Source of the DNA: a virus
Direction: 5' to 3' (one strand)
DNA length: 64,000 bases
IMG/VR virus record: IMGVR_UViG_3300045009_000924
Span: 1-64,000 of that record
Shown: in pieces, positions 25,078-33,882 of the stretch
Layout: each line of letters begins with the position of its first letter
Numbering within the stretch: position 1 is the stretch's first letter
The notes under the pieces: generated by a model
What the model saw: only the letters and a program-made list of their open reading frames with translations
What the model was told of the DNA's origin: nothing
The model's database searches: none
Position numbers and translations under genes: made by a program

Positions 25078-25140
25078 AAAAGCAGGGCAGAAGATATTTC
25101 CCCCCACCCCGCTTTTGAACCTATAACGGTCCTAAGTGAT
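25078..25140 (-). promoter_or_regulatory. Structured leader with a 16-nt 23S rRNA-like match
   Basis: The 146-bp interval 25,047-25,192 has no open frame worth calling. It contains an inverted repeat (25,078-25,087 with 25,107-25,116; nine of ten pairs, 19-nt loop). Then come 16 bases (25,121-25,136, plus strand CTATAACGGTCCTAAG) identical to the universally conserved 23S rRNA helix 69/71 segment, which is also the core of the I-CeuI homing site. On the transcribed minus strand it would be complementary to 23S rRNA. Its role is unknown. Confidence 0.5.
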
Positions 25141-25192
25141 AATCAGTGTATTGAATTAATAAATAATGAAAGTGTTAATTTTCGAACTAATA

Positions 25193-25552
25193 TTATTTAT
25201 TCCAACTTTGTTTTGCAAGACCCAATTCAAAAGCCAATTCAGGATTTGCCGTGATTCTGACGTGGCATGGACGACAAACAGCAAGAATGTTTGACTCATC
25301 GAGTATTGAGCCACCCTGCGACCTGCGAACCATTTCGTGCAAATCCCTGCTCAGGTGGTGATTGTATGTAACTTTTCCATCGTGTTTTGCAAAGACTTTG
25401 CATGCTTCACACAGTGGACGTTCTTTTAGAACTTTCTGAACAAGTTTGCGCCGCTCAACATAAACTTCTTCCGTTTTTTTGCTTCTTTTTGCAAGTGAAG
25501 TTTTTTGTTTTAGGGGTTTTTTCGTTTTATTTTTTTTATTTTTTTGAAACAT
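25193..25552 (-). CDS. HNH endonuclease
   Basis: A short HNH nuclease. The Lys-rich N-terminus (KNKKNKTKKPLKQKTSLAKR) precedes the zinc-binding CEACKVF, then the catalytic segment VTYNHHLSRDLHEM with the HH pair, the N/S-rich middle (ILDESNILAVC), and the final CRPCHVRIT. I chose the ATG at 25,550-25,552, with GGAG six bases upstream; ATGs at 25,558 and 25,564 are in frame but poorly placed for a ribosome site. Lone HNH proteins in phages may be homing nucleases or packaging cofactors. Packaging is less likely here because the gene is not next to the terminase. The nearby 23S-like sequence keeps homing open. Confidence 0.82.
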   Translation of the reverse strand: MFQKNKKNKTKKPLKQKTSLAKRSKKTEEVYVERRKLVQKVLKERPLCEACKVFAKHDGKVTYNHHLSRDLHEMVRRSQGGSILDESNILAVCRPCHVRITANPELAFELGLAKQSWNK

Positions 25553-25554
25553 TT

Positions 25555-25574
25555 TCATCTCCATGGAGAGATGA
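25555..25574. repeat. Palindrome over the HNH gene start
   Basis: TCATCT and AGATGA arms flank a CCATGG core with a two-base bulge. The element covers the upstream in-frame ATG codons and sits next to the GGAG ribosome site. It could fold in the mRNA or act as an operator. Confidence 0.4.
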
Positions 25575-25583
25575 AATTATATC

Positions 25584-26099
25584 TCAAAGGTTGTTTTCGT
25601 TTATGAAATCAAAGTTCCATTCATCATCCAATGCATCCCAAAGAGCTCTATCAATCGCTGTTTCTTCCATATCGAATTCCCTCATTAATTTTCTATGTTG
25701 AGCGATAGCTCTTCGATAAAACTCAACTTTCTCCCAGCCGTCTGTTTTGATTTCCGAACCAGTTTCAATCATTATTGAAACTTCATCAAGTCTTTTGTCT
25801 ACATGAAACTTGAATCTCTTGATGCGAGTTGCTTTTGCGTCATAATAATTGTTTGAATCATTTGAAAGAAATTTTCCATCTCTCCCCATTGACGAGTAGC
25901 GCTCTCGGTCCGATTCTGCGTCGGCTTCGACATCGTCAATTTGATTTTGAAGATTTTCAGACAATGCGAAAAGTGCATCACGCCATCTAGTCCAGTTTTC
26001 TTTTTTGAGAAGAAATTGTTTATGAACTGGAGAAAGTTTGTTCTTTACTTCTTCAGCGACAAGGCGAGCAAACTCATCGTCGCTAACCTTTCCGCTCAT
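25584..26099 (-). CDS. Hypothetical helical protein
   Basis: 171 aa from the ATG at 26,097-26,099; a longer in-frame start would run deep into the nuclease gene. The sequence is helical and charged, with SDDEFARLVAEEVKNKLSPV, RWRDALFALSENLQNQIDDVE, and MREFDMEETAIDRALWDALD. There is no recognised domain, signal or membrane segment. The gene overlaps the RecB-like gene by 17 bases and is followed closely by the HNH gene, so it belongs to the DNA metabolism operon. The function is unknown. Confidence 0.6.
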   Translation of the reverse strand: MSGKVSDDEFARLVAEEVKNKLSPVHKQFLLKKENWTRWRDALFALSENLQNQIDDVEADAESDRERYSSMGRDGKFLSNDSNNYYDAKATRIKRFKFHVDKRLDEVSIMIETGSEIKTDGWEKVEFYRRAIAQHRKLMREFDMEETAIDRALWDALDDEWNFDFINENNL

Positions 26100-26922
26100 A
26101 ATGCCCACCCCACGCTGGGCAGAGCGGTTTGAACGAGCACCATCCACATAAAACCGATTTTTTGTGTTGGAAGTTTCCCGATTTACAACAGTCATCTATG
26201 TCCCTTTTCGTTTGTTGAATTATTTCTATGGTCTTATTTAGGTCACTATCTGTAACCTGGCGCTTAAATCTAACCCCATCTTTTAAATATAACAACTCAA
26301 CCGAAACCCTTTTTTCTTTGCCTATTTTCAGGTGTGACAAAAGTCCTGAATAGGCAAATAACTGAAAAAATTTTTCATCAAAGTCGCTTTCCCTGGTGGG
26401 CGTTTTCCCTGTTTTGTAGTCGCTAATTACTACATCAGAAATTTCATCATTGTTATTTGTGAATAAATCTTTATTATTTAAAAGCAAACGGTCGATATAG
26501 CCGCGAACTTTGACACCACCAATCTCCCCGGTAACAAAACACTCCATTTTCCATGGATTGGTTTGGGTTGGGTCTTCAAGATGCCAAAGATTCTCCACAC
26601 ACCACCACGCCGACCACATGAATAGATTTAAGTCTTTTTTGCTGAATATAACCCCATTTGCTTTTTTCCCCCATTCGGAATTCCACAGTTCGCGAAGAAT
26701 TTGATTTGCTCTTTCTTGTGTTCTTTCGTCTGGCTCTAGTTTGTATAACTGCTCAAGAACGGCATGAACATAATTTCCGAGTATTGCTTCCTGTCCACTC
26801 GGGTCTGGCAGGCCGTCAATTTTCGAGTATTTAAATTTTAGTGGACATTGACGAAAGGTGTTTATTGAACTGGGAGAAAGAAATTCTGGAGCTACAAGCT
26901 CATTGCTGTTTTGGTTGTTCAT
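26083..26922 (-). CDS. RecB/Cas4-like PD-(D/E)xK exonuclease with Fe-S cysteines
   Basis: The protein has 279 aa. SPSSINTFRQCPLKFKYSKI (residues ~17-36) holds the first cysteine. The nuclease core reads VRGYIDRLLL, then VVISDYKTGKTP with the D-x-K pair. The C-terminal SVLCGWCSFKPLCPAWG supplies three further cysteines, giving the one-plus-three pattern of 4Fe-4S nucleases such as AddB, Cas4 and phage RecB-like exonucleases. It would resect DNA ends for the Rad52-like protein encoded just upstream. It overlaps the upstream gene by 23 bases. Confidence 0.85.
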   Translation of the reverse strand: MNNQNSNELVAPEFLSPSSINTFRQCPLKFKYSKIDGLPDPSGQEAILGNYVHAVLEQLYKLEPDERTQERANQILRELWNSEWGKKANGVIFSKKDLNLFMWSAWWCVENLWHLEDPTQTNPWKMECFVTGEIGGVKVRGYIDRLLLNNKDLFTNNNDEISDVVISDYKTGKTPTRESDFDEKFFQLFAYSGLLSHLKIGKEKRVSVELLYLKDGVRFKRQVTDSDLNKTIEIIQQTKRDIDDCCKSGNFQHKKSVLCGWCSFKPLCPAWGGHYERKG

Positions 26923-27637
26923 CTACGTATGTCCCATCAAAATTTAGACGAATGATTTCGGTGATTAAAACATCAAGCTCTTCTGGGGTGACTGTGTTTT
27001 TCTTTGGTTTTGGTTTTCCTCCAGAATATTTTTCCCAAAAGGAATTAAGCTCCGCTTTTTTGTCAGCGCTAAGCTTTTTTGCTGAATCTACGAAATTATT
27101 CCATTTTTCGTCAAATTCTGTTTTTTGTTGCACTTGATGTTGCACTTGGTGTTGCTCCTCGTGCTCCTCTTCGTATGTGGTTAACATTGCTTCCTCTGCA
27201 TCAATTGCATCCATGGAGCGAGAAAGATATAAACCGACACCAAGTTGTTGGGCTGCCTTTTTGAGAGCGTCCGAAACTGCCATCTTAAAAGAATTTCCAA
27301 GGTCTACGGGTTTCCCTGTTGATTTGATTCTTTTTATGCTTGTTCCGCCAACGCCGTGCTTTACAACTTTTTTTCCAGCTATTTCGGCAGTCAGGCTCAC
27401 ATGTGCAATAATTTCATCTGGCTCGTGCTGGTCTCGCTCGAGTTTAATTATTTCAGACGACCAAGCGTCAACACCAAGAACTTTGTTGAGTCGATTGATA
27501 ACTTCACTAACTGGAATAAATCGCAACTCAACTCCAGAAACTGTAAAAATCTTTTCCATTTCTAAAGGAAATTGAGCATAAAGGGAGCGGGTTACTTCGT
27601 TTAGTTGTTTTATGTGTGTTTCTGTTGTTTCGGTCAT
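26900..27637 (-). CDS. Rad52/Rad22-like single-strand annealing protein
   Basis: The protein has 245 aa. The Rad52-family core is clear: LEMEKIFTVSGVELRFIPV, RLNKVLGVDAWSSEIIKLE, ISAHVSLTAEI-like strands, KHGVGGTSIKR and LGNSFKMAVSDALKKAAQQLGV (split by the family loop). After ~150 residues comes a Glu/Gln-rich linker (EEEHEEQHQVQHQVQQ) and a helical tail. It anneals complementary single strands in recombination-dependent replication. The gene lies beside the RecB-like nuclease, forming the usual phage exonuclease/annealing pair. Confidence 0.88.
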   Translation of the reverse strand: MTETTETHIKQLNEVTRSLYAQFPLEMEKIFTVSGVELRFIPVSEVINRLNKVLGVDAWSSEIIKLERDQHEPDEIIAHVSLTAEIAGKKVVKHGVGGTSIKRIKSTGKPVDLGNSFKMAVSDALKKAAQQLGVGLYLSRSMDAIDAEEAMLTTYEEEHEEQHQVQHQVQQKTEFDEKWNNFVDSAKKLSADKKAELNSFWEKYSGGKPKPKKNTVTPEELDVLITEIIRLNFDGTYVDEQPKQQ

Positions 27638-27643
27638 TTTTAT

Positions 27644-28138
27644 TTATTGGTCCTTTGCCTTTCTGACGATAATACTTGTTTTTAACTCTCCAACCTCACA
27701 GTAGTTATCTGCGTTAATACCTATTTTATTTAACTCTTTGATTCGCCAATACGAAGGTGCGCAGTATGTCAAAACATCAGCAATCATTTCTTGTGTGGTT
27801 TTCAAAACCTCCCCCGTTTGCATGTCTATCGATAGCTTAACGATTTTGTCCGCGACTGCATTTCCGAGGGATTTATGGTCCCACCCCTTTCTGTCATACG
27901 CTGATTTTTTTTCAATTTGGGCGCCGTTGGCCAAAGCGACATTTTCCTGGTCGCCCATTATTCCAATCATCGCGTATGAAAATGTGTCATAAACAAGACC
28001 GACATCTCTTTTAAGGAGATTCATTTCGGCAAGGTATTCGCAGGCTTGTATTAGGTCTGGTGAATTCGACACATAATTAAATATTTCTTCATCAAGTTCG
28101 GTCAAAAATTTTTTAATCGTGTTTATTTTATCAATCAT
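27644..28138 (-). CDS. Conserved hypothetical recombination-operon protein
   Basis: 164 aa, no named domain. Notable stretches are IEKKSAYDRKGWDHKSLGNA, SIDMQTGEVLKTTQEMIADV and YCAPSYWRIKELNKIGINAD, with the final CEVGELKTSIIVRKA. The pattern suggests a compact helical/beta protein. I have the impression that homologues accompany Rad52-like genes in other phages. It lies between the terminase and the Rad52-like gene with 6 and 28 bases separating them. Possible roles are a replication or recombination cofactor. Confidence 0.55.
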   Translation of the reverse strand: MIDKINTIKKFLTELDEEIFNYVSNSPDLIQACEYLAEMNLLKRDVGLVYDTFSYAMIGIMGDQENVALANGAQIEKKSAYDRKGWDHKSLGNAVADKIVKLSIDMQTGEVLKTTQEMIADVLTYCAPSYWRIKELNKIGINADNYCEVGELKTSIIVRKAKDQ

Positions 28139-28166
28139 TTTTGCCCCTTTAATTTCTTGCAGGTTG

Positions 28167-29483
28167 TTAAATGAGTATAGACACCTTTCTTCTTTGTGGC
28201 AACCCCAATCCAGTCAAATATGTGTATGCACCAACGGAAGAGTCAACTTGGTCGTCGTGAACTGCTGCTTCGGGGAAAGAGCTAAATTCGTCAAGAAATG
28301 ATGTTAACCACGGACTTCGAACAATTCGGACATTCCCATTTGCCACAGCCGCAGCAAACGGCCTAGCCCTTGTTTCTTTGTCTCCGGTTGAGCGCATGGC
28401 AGAAAAATCATAACCGGTTAATACATATCTGGCGTATTGGTCAACCAATGCTTTTCCGCTAGAGCCTGGCTCTTGCTCCATTCTTATTGACACGGCATGG
28501 CCATCTTCGGCTGCTGTTTGTGCTATTAGTTGCTCAACTTTCTCTCCACGAGCTCTTATTTTTCTTACGTCCAAAATGTAGGCAATACCCTCATTTAGCA
28601 TCATCAGTGTTCCAACCGTCCAGTCGGGGTCGGTATTGGTGGAGGAAACTTCCGTTGCGGCCAAGTCCCAATAGCGAACCACTCTGCACGAGCTTGTTAT
28701 TAACGGTATTTCATTTTGGTCAATTATTATAAAAGAAGTTCTATCAAATAAACTCCCCAAAGTCGTTGACCACCAATCACCTTCTTCGAGCCGCTTCCTT
28801 TCCACGGGGTCCAAAGCGGATAGAGATTGTCTATATGAATCCGCGTCAATCCCTGGGTTGTCCTTTAGGGTAGAGGGAACAAAAATCCTACCTTCTTCTT
28901 TGCCCTCGACAATAAATCTCTGCCTAACCCAATTTGGTGCCGGGTTTGAGGCGCACCTCATTCGAAGGGGAACCTGAGAAACAGGACCGGAAGCGGGTCG
29001 GCGCAAACGGGAAAAGAGATAGCGATAGTCAGATTCCCTTATTTCCGTAACTTCATCCATTCCTATGAACTGAAATTCCGAGCCCTTGTATCTCAAATAA
29101 TCATTAGCATTATTTAAATAACCAAAAGAAATTCTTGCACCGGATGGAAATGTTGCAATAAATGTATTGCTATTCCAGTGAACATCTTCGTAATCATTCA
29201 TCCATAAACGAAATCTATCCATCAGCGCACCCGGAAGAGACAGGTCGGCAAACGTGCGTCTAAACAAAATTGCAGAATATCCAGGAACATCAACATATTG
29301 AAGGGCGGCCATGAGCAATGCGGATGATTTGCCACCACCAGCAGCGCCACCAAATAGGGCCTCTATTGAATTCGTTCTCAAAAACACTTTTTGATTTATT
29401 GACGGTTCCTCGGGACAGAATATCGGCATTTTGGGCTGGAGAAATTCCCAAATTTTGGTCCAATCTTGTTTTTTTTCTGTCAC
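28167..29483 (-). CDS. terL: Terminase large subunit
   Basis: The protein has 438 aa. The ATPase domain has Walker A GGAAGGGKSSA (residues ~44-54), an arginine-containing SAILFRRTFADL, and Walker B with FIGMDEVTEI. The nuclease domain has the three acidic stations of the RNase H fold: RYWDLAATE, RMEQEPGSSGK and HDDQVDS. It cuts and pumps DNA into the prohead. The start is GTG at 29,481-29,483 with TTAGGA seven bases before it. It is the first gene of the minus-strand block and diverges from the portal genes. No small terminase is recognisable in the window. Confidence 0.94.
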   Translation of the reverse strand: MTEKKQDWTKIWEFLQPKMPIFCPEEPSINQKVFLRTNSIEALFGGAAGGGKSSALLMAALQYVDVPGYSAILFRRTFADLSLPGALMDRFRLWMNDYEDVHWNSNTFIATFPSGARISFGYLNNANDYLRYKGSEFQFIGMDEVTEIRESDYRYLFSRLRRPASGPVSQVPLRMRCASNPAPNWVRQRFIVEGKEEGRIFVPSTLKDNPGIDADSYRQSLSALDPVERKRLEEGDWWSTTLGSLFDRTSFIIIDQNEIPLITSSCRVVRYWDLAATEVSSTNTDPDWTVGTLMMLNEGIAYILDVRKIRARGEKVEQLIAQTAAEDGHAVSIRMEQEPGSSGKALVDQYARYVLTGYDFSAMRSTGDKETRARPFAAAVANGNVRIVRSPWLTSFLDEFSSFPEAAVHDDQVDSSVGAYTYLTGLGLPQRRKVSILI

Positions 29484-29564
29484 AAATAAATCCTAACTTT
29501 AATAAAACGCACAACTCTTGATTCTCTTAGTTTTATCATCGATTTGTGCGCTACTGTATGTTAT

Positions 29565-29765
29565 ATGCCAAAATTTACCCAAGATTGGAACAAGTTTGTT
29601 TTTTGGCTACGTAGCAAAACAAATCGTAACACCTTCGCCAACATATTAATGGTTTCATTTATAATATTTACAAGTATTGGTGCTGGATTAATATTTCCTC
29701 CAGCTGGTCTGGTGGTTGTGGGTATCACATGCGGAATATTTGGATTTCTTTTAGGTTCGGAATAA
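29565..29765 (+). CDS. Small membrane protein with two transmembrane segments
   Basis: This is a 66-aa protein from the ATG at 29,565. A basic N-terminus (MPKFTQDWNKFVFWLRSKTN) is followed by two hydrophobic segments, ILMVSFIIFTSIGAGLIF and AGLVVVGITCGIFGFLLG. It ends in SE. It could be a holin-like protein or a membrane-associated factor. The position, alone between the terminase and portal genes and not next to a lysin, is not decisive. The 81-bp divergent region upstream probably contains promoters for both strands, but I found no convincing -35/-10 pair. Confidence 0.6.
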   Translation: MPKFTQDWNKFVFWLRSKTNRNTFANILMVSFIIFTSIGAGLIFPPAGLVVVGITCGIFGFLLGSE

Positions 29766-29776
29766 CTAAATAAATT

Positions 29777-31858
29777 ATGGCTTGGAATAGTTCACCGAAT
29801 AATAAATTGTTGGGTCGAGAGCGAATTAAAGCTCTTGGTTATGGCTTGCCAATATCGGCCAATCCCTCTTTTGCAGATAAACCATATAAAGATGGCTGGG
29901 ATATCGAGCGCGCCTACCGCGAGGGCATGTCGAAAATTACGTGGGTCAATAGGTGTATTGATGCCATAGCGGGAAATCAGGCAAGATTGCCAGTGATGTT
30001 GAGGAAAGACAATTCCAAATATGGCGAAAAAGTAAAAGGGAGGGAAGCCGATAGGTCAAAAACACTTGAATTGCTAAATAATAAAGCAAACATCGGTGAA
30101 AACTCTTTCATTTTCAGATACAGACTCTCGGCACAGCTTTTACTTGGCACCAGGGGGGCTTTTATAGAAAAAGTTAGGGGTCGAGACGGTGGGGTAGTCG
30201 CACTAAATTTGCTTCCCCCACAATCAACAGCGCCAATACCACACGTCAAAAATTTTGTGTCCGGATATGAAGTGTTAATGCCGTACGGAGTAAAAAAAAT
30301 ACTAAAACCAGACGACGTGTGTTGGATTAGAAGACCACACCCACTTGACCCATATTTATCCTTAACTCCACTTGAGGCTTCTGGAGTGGCCATAGAAATC
30401 GAAAATTTAGCAAAACTTTATAATAGAAACTACCTCCTCAATGACGGTCGTCCGGGTGGATTGCTGGTTGTTCGTGGCGAAATTGATGACGACGATAAAG
30501 AGGAATTGCGAAGTAGGTTTAGGGGGAATTTGGCGAAAACCGGTCAAACAACGGTAATTTCTTCAGATGAGGGTGTTGATTTTGTTGACACGTCAGCATC
30601 TCCGAGAGATGCCGCCTACATGCAAATGCGACAAATAACCAAAGAGGAAATACTTTCAGCTTTTGGTGTTCCCGAGTCTGTTATTGGAAATGCTGCGGGA
30701 AGAACTTTCTCAAATGCGGCCGAAGAAATAAGAGTGTTTTGGGTTGAAACAATGAGCCCCCATTTAGAAGTTGTTGCGAGAGCGATAGATGAACTGGACG
30801 AAGAATATTATATAGATTTTGATACTTCGGAAGTTCCAATTCTGATGCTCTACAAACAGGAACGAGAACGCTACTTAATGCAAGAACTTCAAGCTGGATT
30901 AATTAGTGTCAATGAATATAGACTTGGTTCGGCAAGAAAAGAAGTTGAATCGGATTTGGCAGATTCATTACTAATGAATCCCAACCTGATACCGATTGCA
31001 AATACAAAAAAGAAAATGGAAGAAAACGCTGCACAAATACCCGGAGCCCAAGGGGCAGCGCCCGGAATGCCCGGAATGCCCGGAATGCCCGGAATGCCTG
31101 GAATGCCCGGAATGCCCGGAGCAGAACAGCAACCCCTAGACCCCAACACAATGCAGGGGGCAATGGCTGGGCTTGCCAACGCCGAGTCACAAATGGCCCA
31201 GGATATGCTGGCCCCAAGCACTCTTCCACCCGAGGCAACCGGAGCGGCACCACAAACTGGCCAAGTTCCACAAGCAATGACGACGGCGTCGGATTCGGGA
31301 ATTCAAACAAAATCAAACGAACAAGAAGAAAATTCACAGTTTGCAATGGAGAGATGGTCTGAAATACTTTCACGTGGAATAGAGAGAATTATCGAAAGAC
31401 AACAAAGAGTTGTTTTGGAAAAAGCAAGCGGAGCCAAATCAAGAAAAGCATTATCCTCCGGAACTCTTGATATCGATTCAATTATTTCAGTTGACACATG
31501 GAACAAGCAGATAGAGGAAGATATAAAACCAGTAATTGTGGCAATAATCAATGACGGCCTTGAAAACAGAAATAATTTTTACGAGAAAAAGGGAATAAAA
31601 ACCAAATCTCTTCAACCAGTTGAAATAATTATGTTTGCCGACAAAAGAATTTCTGAAATTAAAAAATTAAACAAAGACGTTCATGCGGAAATTTCCTCTT
31701 TAATGATTAAATCATTTTCAATGAAAGACGAAGAAGAAAGATTTATTCAATTTAGACAAGGAATAATTGAAATGTATGCAAATGTTTTTGCAAAAGAACA
31801 AGTTGCTGTTGCTGAATCAGAAACAATCCTCGCTTGGAATTTTGGTCAACAAATTTAG
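29777..31858 (+). CDS. HK97-family portal protein with extended C-terminus
   Basis: The protein has 693 aa. Portal features: ITWVNRCIDAIAGNQARLPV, RYRLSAQLLLGTRGAFIEK, NLLPPQSTAPIP, DDVCWIRRPHPLDPY and FGVPESVIGNAAGRTFSNA. HK97-type portals usually have 400-500 residues. Here a C-terminal extension of ~260 aa begins with a Gly-Met-Pro repeat at ~430-447 and a Gln/Ala-rich linker. A helical domain follows, in which KALSSGT (residues 557-563) resembles the RLSSG linker of the polyproteins. The prohead protease encoded just downstream may trim this tail, but that is inference. The 12-membered ring is the DNA entry vertex. Confidence 0.93.
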   Translation: MAWNSSPNNKLLGRERIKALGYGLPISANPSFADKPYKDGWDIERAYREGMSKITWVNRCIDAIAGNQARLPVMLRKDNSKYGEKVKGREADRSKTLELLNNKANIGENSFIFRYRLSAQLLLGTRGAFIEKVRGRDGGVVALNLLPPQSTAPIPHVKNFVSGYEVLMPYGVKKILKPDDVCWIRRPHPLDPYLSLTPLEASGVAIEIENLAKLYNRNYLLNDGRPGGLLVVRGEIDDDDKEELRSRFRGNLAKTGQTTVISSDEGVDFVDTSASPRDAAYMQMRQITKEEILSAFGVPESVIGNAAGRTFSNAAEEIRVFWVETMSPHLEVVARAIDELDEEYYIDFDTSEVPILMLYKQERERYLMQELQAGLISVNEYRLGSARKEVESDLADSLLMNPNLIPIANTKKKMEENAAQIPGAQGAAPGMPGMPGMPGMPGMPGMPGAEQQPLDPNTMQGAMAGLANAESQMAQDMLAPSTLPPEATGAAPQTGQVPQAMTTASDSGIQTKSNEQEENSQFAMERWSEILSRGIERIIERQQRVVLEKASGAKSRKALSSGTLDIDSIISVDTWNKQIEEDIKPVIVAIINDGLENRNNFYEKKGIKTKSLQPVEIIMFADKRISEIKKLNKDVHAEISSLMIKSFSMKDEEERFIQFRQGIIEMYANVFAKEQVAVAESETILAWNFGQQI
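31064..31117. repeat. Six 9-bp repeats (GGAATGCCC) in portal gene
   Basis: There are six head-to-tail nine-base units with one base change. They encode six Gly-Met-Pro triplets, a short collagen-like or flexible linker between the portal core and its C-terminal extension. Confidence 0.93.
31448..31462 (+). other. ALSSG, degenerate polyprotein-linker motif in portal
   Basis: Codons 558-562 encode ALSSG, preceded by K and followed by T. Four of five residues equal the RLSSG motif, and the capsid protein has a similar ALNNG. This may be a cleavage site for the prohead protease. Confidence 0.3.
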
Positions 31859-31956
31859 AAATTATTTTCTTTATACGAGACATCAAAAATTCAAAACTTG
31901 CAATGGGGCAGAAATACTTGCCGTATTATAAATAAACAAAATAGAAAGAATTATTG

Positions 31957-33882
31957 ATGCAGGAAAAATTTCAGTACAAATCTAGCCATATTGCTACGTT
32001 GGGGCCAAAGTCAAGCTCGCTCAATCTGGATGAGGCTCAGGGAATAGTTGAATGTTTTGTTGCTGGAATAGGCAACAAAGACAGCGTCGGCGACATTGTC
32101 GCGGCTGGTGCCTTCACAAAGAGCTTGCAGCGCAGAAAACCAAGAGTTGTCTGGGGACACAATTGGAATGACCCAATCGGCAAGGTTTTGGAAATATATG
32201 AAGTTCAATCTTCTGACCCACGTCTGCCAATGAAGATGAAAGTTGCTGGAATAGGTGGTCTCTTTGCAAAAGTTCAATTTAATCTTAACTCAGAAAAAGG
32301 AAGAGAAGCTTTTGCGAACGTTGCATTTTTTGGAGAAGAACAAGAATGGTCAATCGGTTATAAAACACTGAGAGCGCAGTTTGACCAGAAATCGCAGGCA
32401 AATGTAATTTTTGAACTTGAACTTTATGAAGTTTCACCAGTTCTTCATGGAGCAAATCAACTTACCGGAACTATTTCTGTAAAGAACGACATGCTCGCAG
32501 AGCAGCAAACAACCCCGGCAGGTATTTCGGTTGTGCTACCAGGCGAACAGTCGATTGATAGAGAAGAAATACAAAAGCAACTCTGCAATATGTATGGTTC
32601 AAAAATACATGTTGTTGATGCAGATGCGGAAACGGTTACTTTCGTTAAACCAGGAGAAAAGGGGGGATATGAAAAATATAAATGTCACTGGATTAGGAAC
32701 GGTGGAACATTTATGTTTGGAAATCCACAAAGAGTTTTTACGCCACAAGAGCTTCCCCAGCAGCCACAGGTTGTCATTTCCCCGCCATCACCCCACATTC
32801 ACCCAGCGCAGCCGCAAAGAATTGTCAGACCACAGCAAATGCCGGCAATACCGGTTGCAATAAAACCAAATCCAATCGGACCGGGAACAGTGATGGTTCC
32901 ACTTCCAAAAATTGAATATGAAGGCGACTCGCCCCAAATAGATAAAAATAATCTGGACAAAGAGGAAGCGGAATTGCGCGACGCGTTGTTAAAAATTGTA
33001 AAACGACATGGAAAATTCAATGAAGATGGAACTGGTGTTTGGGCTGGGTATTATCCTCCAGAAAAAAATCCAGTTGCGGGAATCGGCGTAAAATGCGCAA
33101 ATTGTGTTCTTTACAATGGTGGTTCATCTTGCAAAATAATTTCTCTCCCTGTTCACCCAGAGGGCAAATGTAGATTTGCGGTAATACCGAATGGCGTCGT
33201 AAAAGGCTATGAATCTGATAAAAAAGCAGCCGAAAAATTTGAGGACGATGAACGGGAAGACTACCTAATTGAAATGGAAGCAAAATATCCAGGTGAACTT
33301 CTTTTGGCTGGCTTACGTGGTGCTGTCGGTAGGTTGAGAAAAAAGAAAAGAAAGAAAAAATATAAAGACTTAGCAGAATTCAACGAAGACGAAATAGACG
33401 AAAAGGGTTATTGTATTGGAATTGACCCAGAAGATGCATTCGCGGTCAAACAAATCCTTGACCCAATCTTTGATTACTACAAAGCTGAAACATTTGTAGA
33501 TGTTGATGGAATAGTAATTCAGTCTGGCATTAGTTACGATTTGATAGAAGCTGTAGATAACGCGCTCGAAAACAACGAGATAAAAAAAAAATTATTAGTT
33601 GAGTCTGGCGTTCAGGTAAAAAACCTCGGAAGAAGAATTGCTTCTTACGGTGCCGCTCGTTTAATAGATAGACCCAATCTTGGTGGTCGTTCTCGCAGGG
33701 GTGGCAAGCGCGGATTTGGCGTTCCGGAGGGCGACCTCAACCCAGATACACGCGTAGACAAAAATAGAAACGGTTTGCTATTCGATGGATTTCCGGGGTG
33801 GGAGCAACCAGACCCAACTCCATACGGACCCGGCTCAATGTACAACACAGACGTCACACCAGAACAACGAATAGACAGCGGG
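31957..33882 (+). other. Polyprotein 1, residues 1-642: HK97-type prohead protease and Cys4 module
   Basis: Residues ~15-180 are a U35/S78 prohead protease. GIVECFVAGIGNKDSVGDIV and AGAFTKSL start it. VVWGHNW provides the catalytic His (H68), EEQEWSIGYK the catalytic Ser (S132), and FELELYEVSPVLHGAN closes the domain. A Pro/Gln-rich linker follows. Residues ~345-420 hold a module with VKCANC, SSCKI and EGKCRF (C380, C383, C392, C405), like a small HiPIP-type or zinc site. A basic patch (RKKKRKKKYKD) and a helical region lie before the first RIDSG motif at 638. A protease that heads its own substrate chain could cut in cis first. Confidence 0.85.

Noticed and set aside
25078-25140. tRNA or tRNA remnant at the 23S-like sequence
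   Set aside because: No T-arm, anticodon stem or acceptor pairing could be built.
29484-29564. Divergent promoters between terminase and portal-side genes
   Set aside because: They are expected here, but no pair of hexamers with acceptable spacing was found on either strand.
29565-29765. Definite holin
   Set aside because: Two membrane segments alone are not enough, and no endolysin gene is adjacent.
31064-31117. CRISPR or collagen gene
   Set aside because: The array is a six-unit nine-base coding repeat without spacers, within the portal gene.
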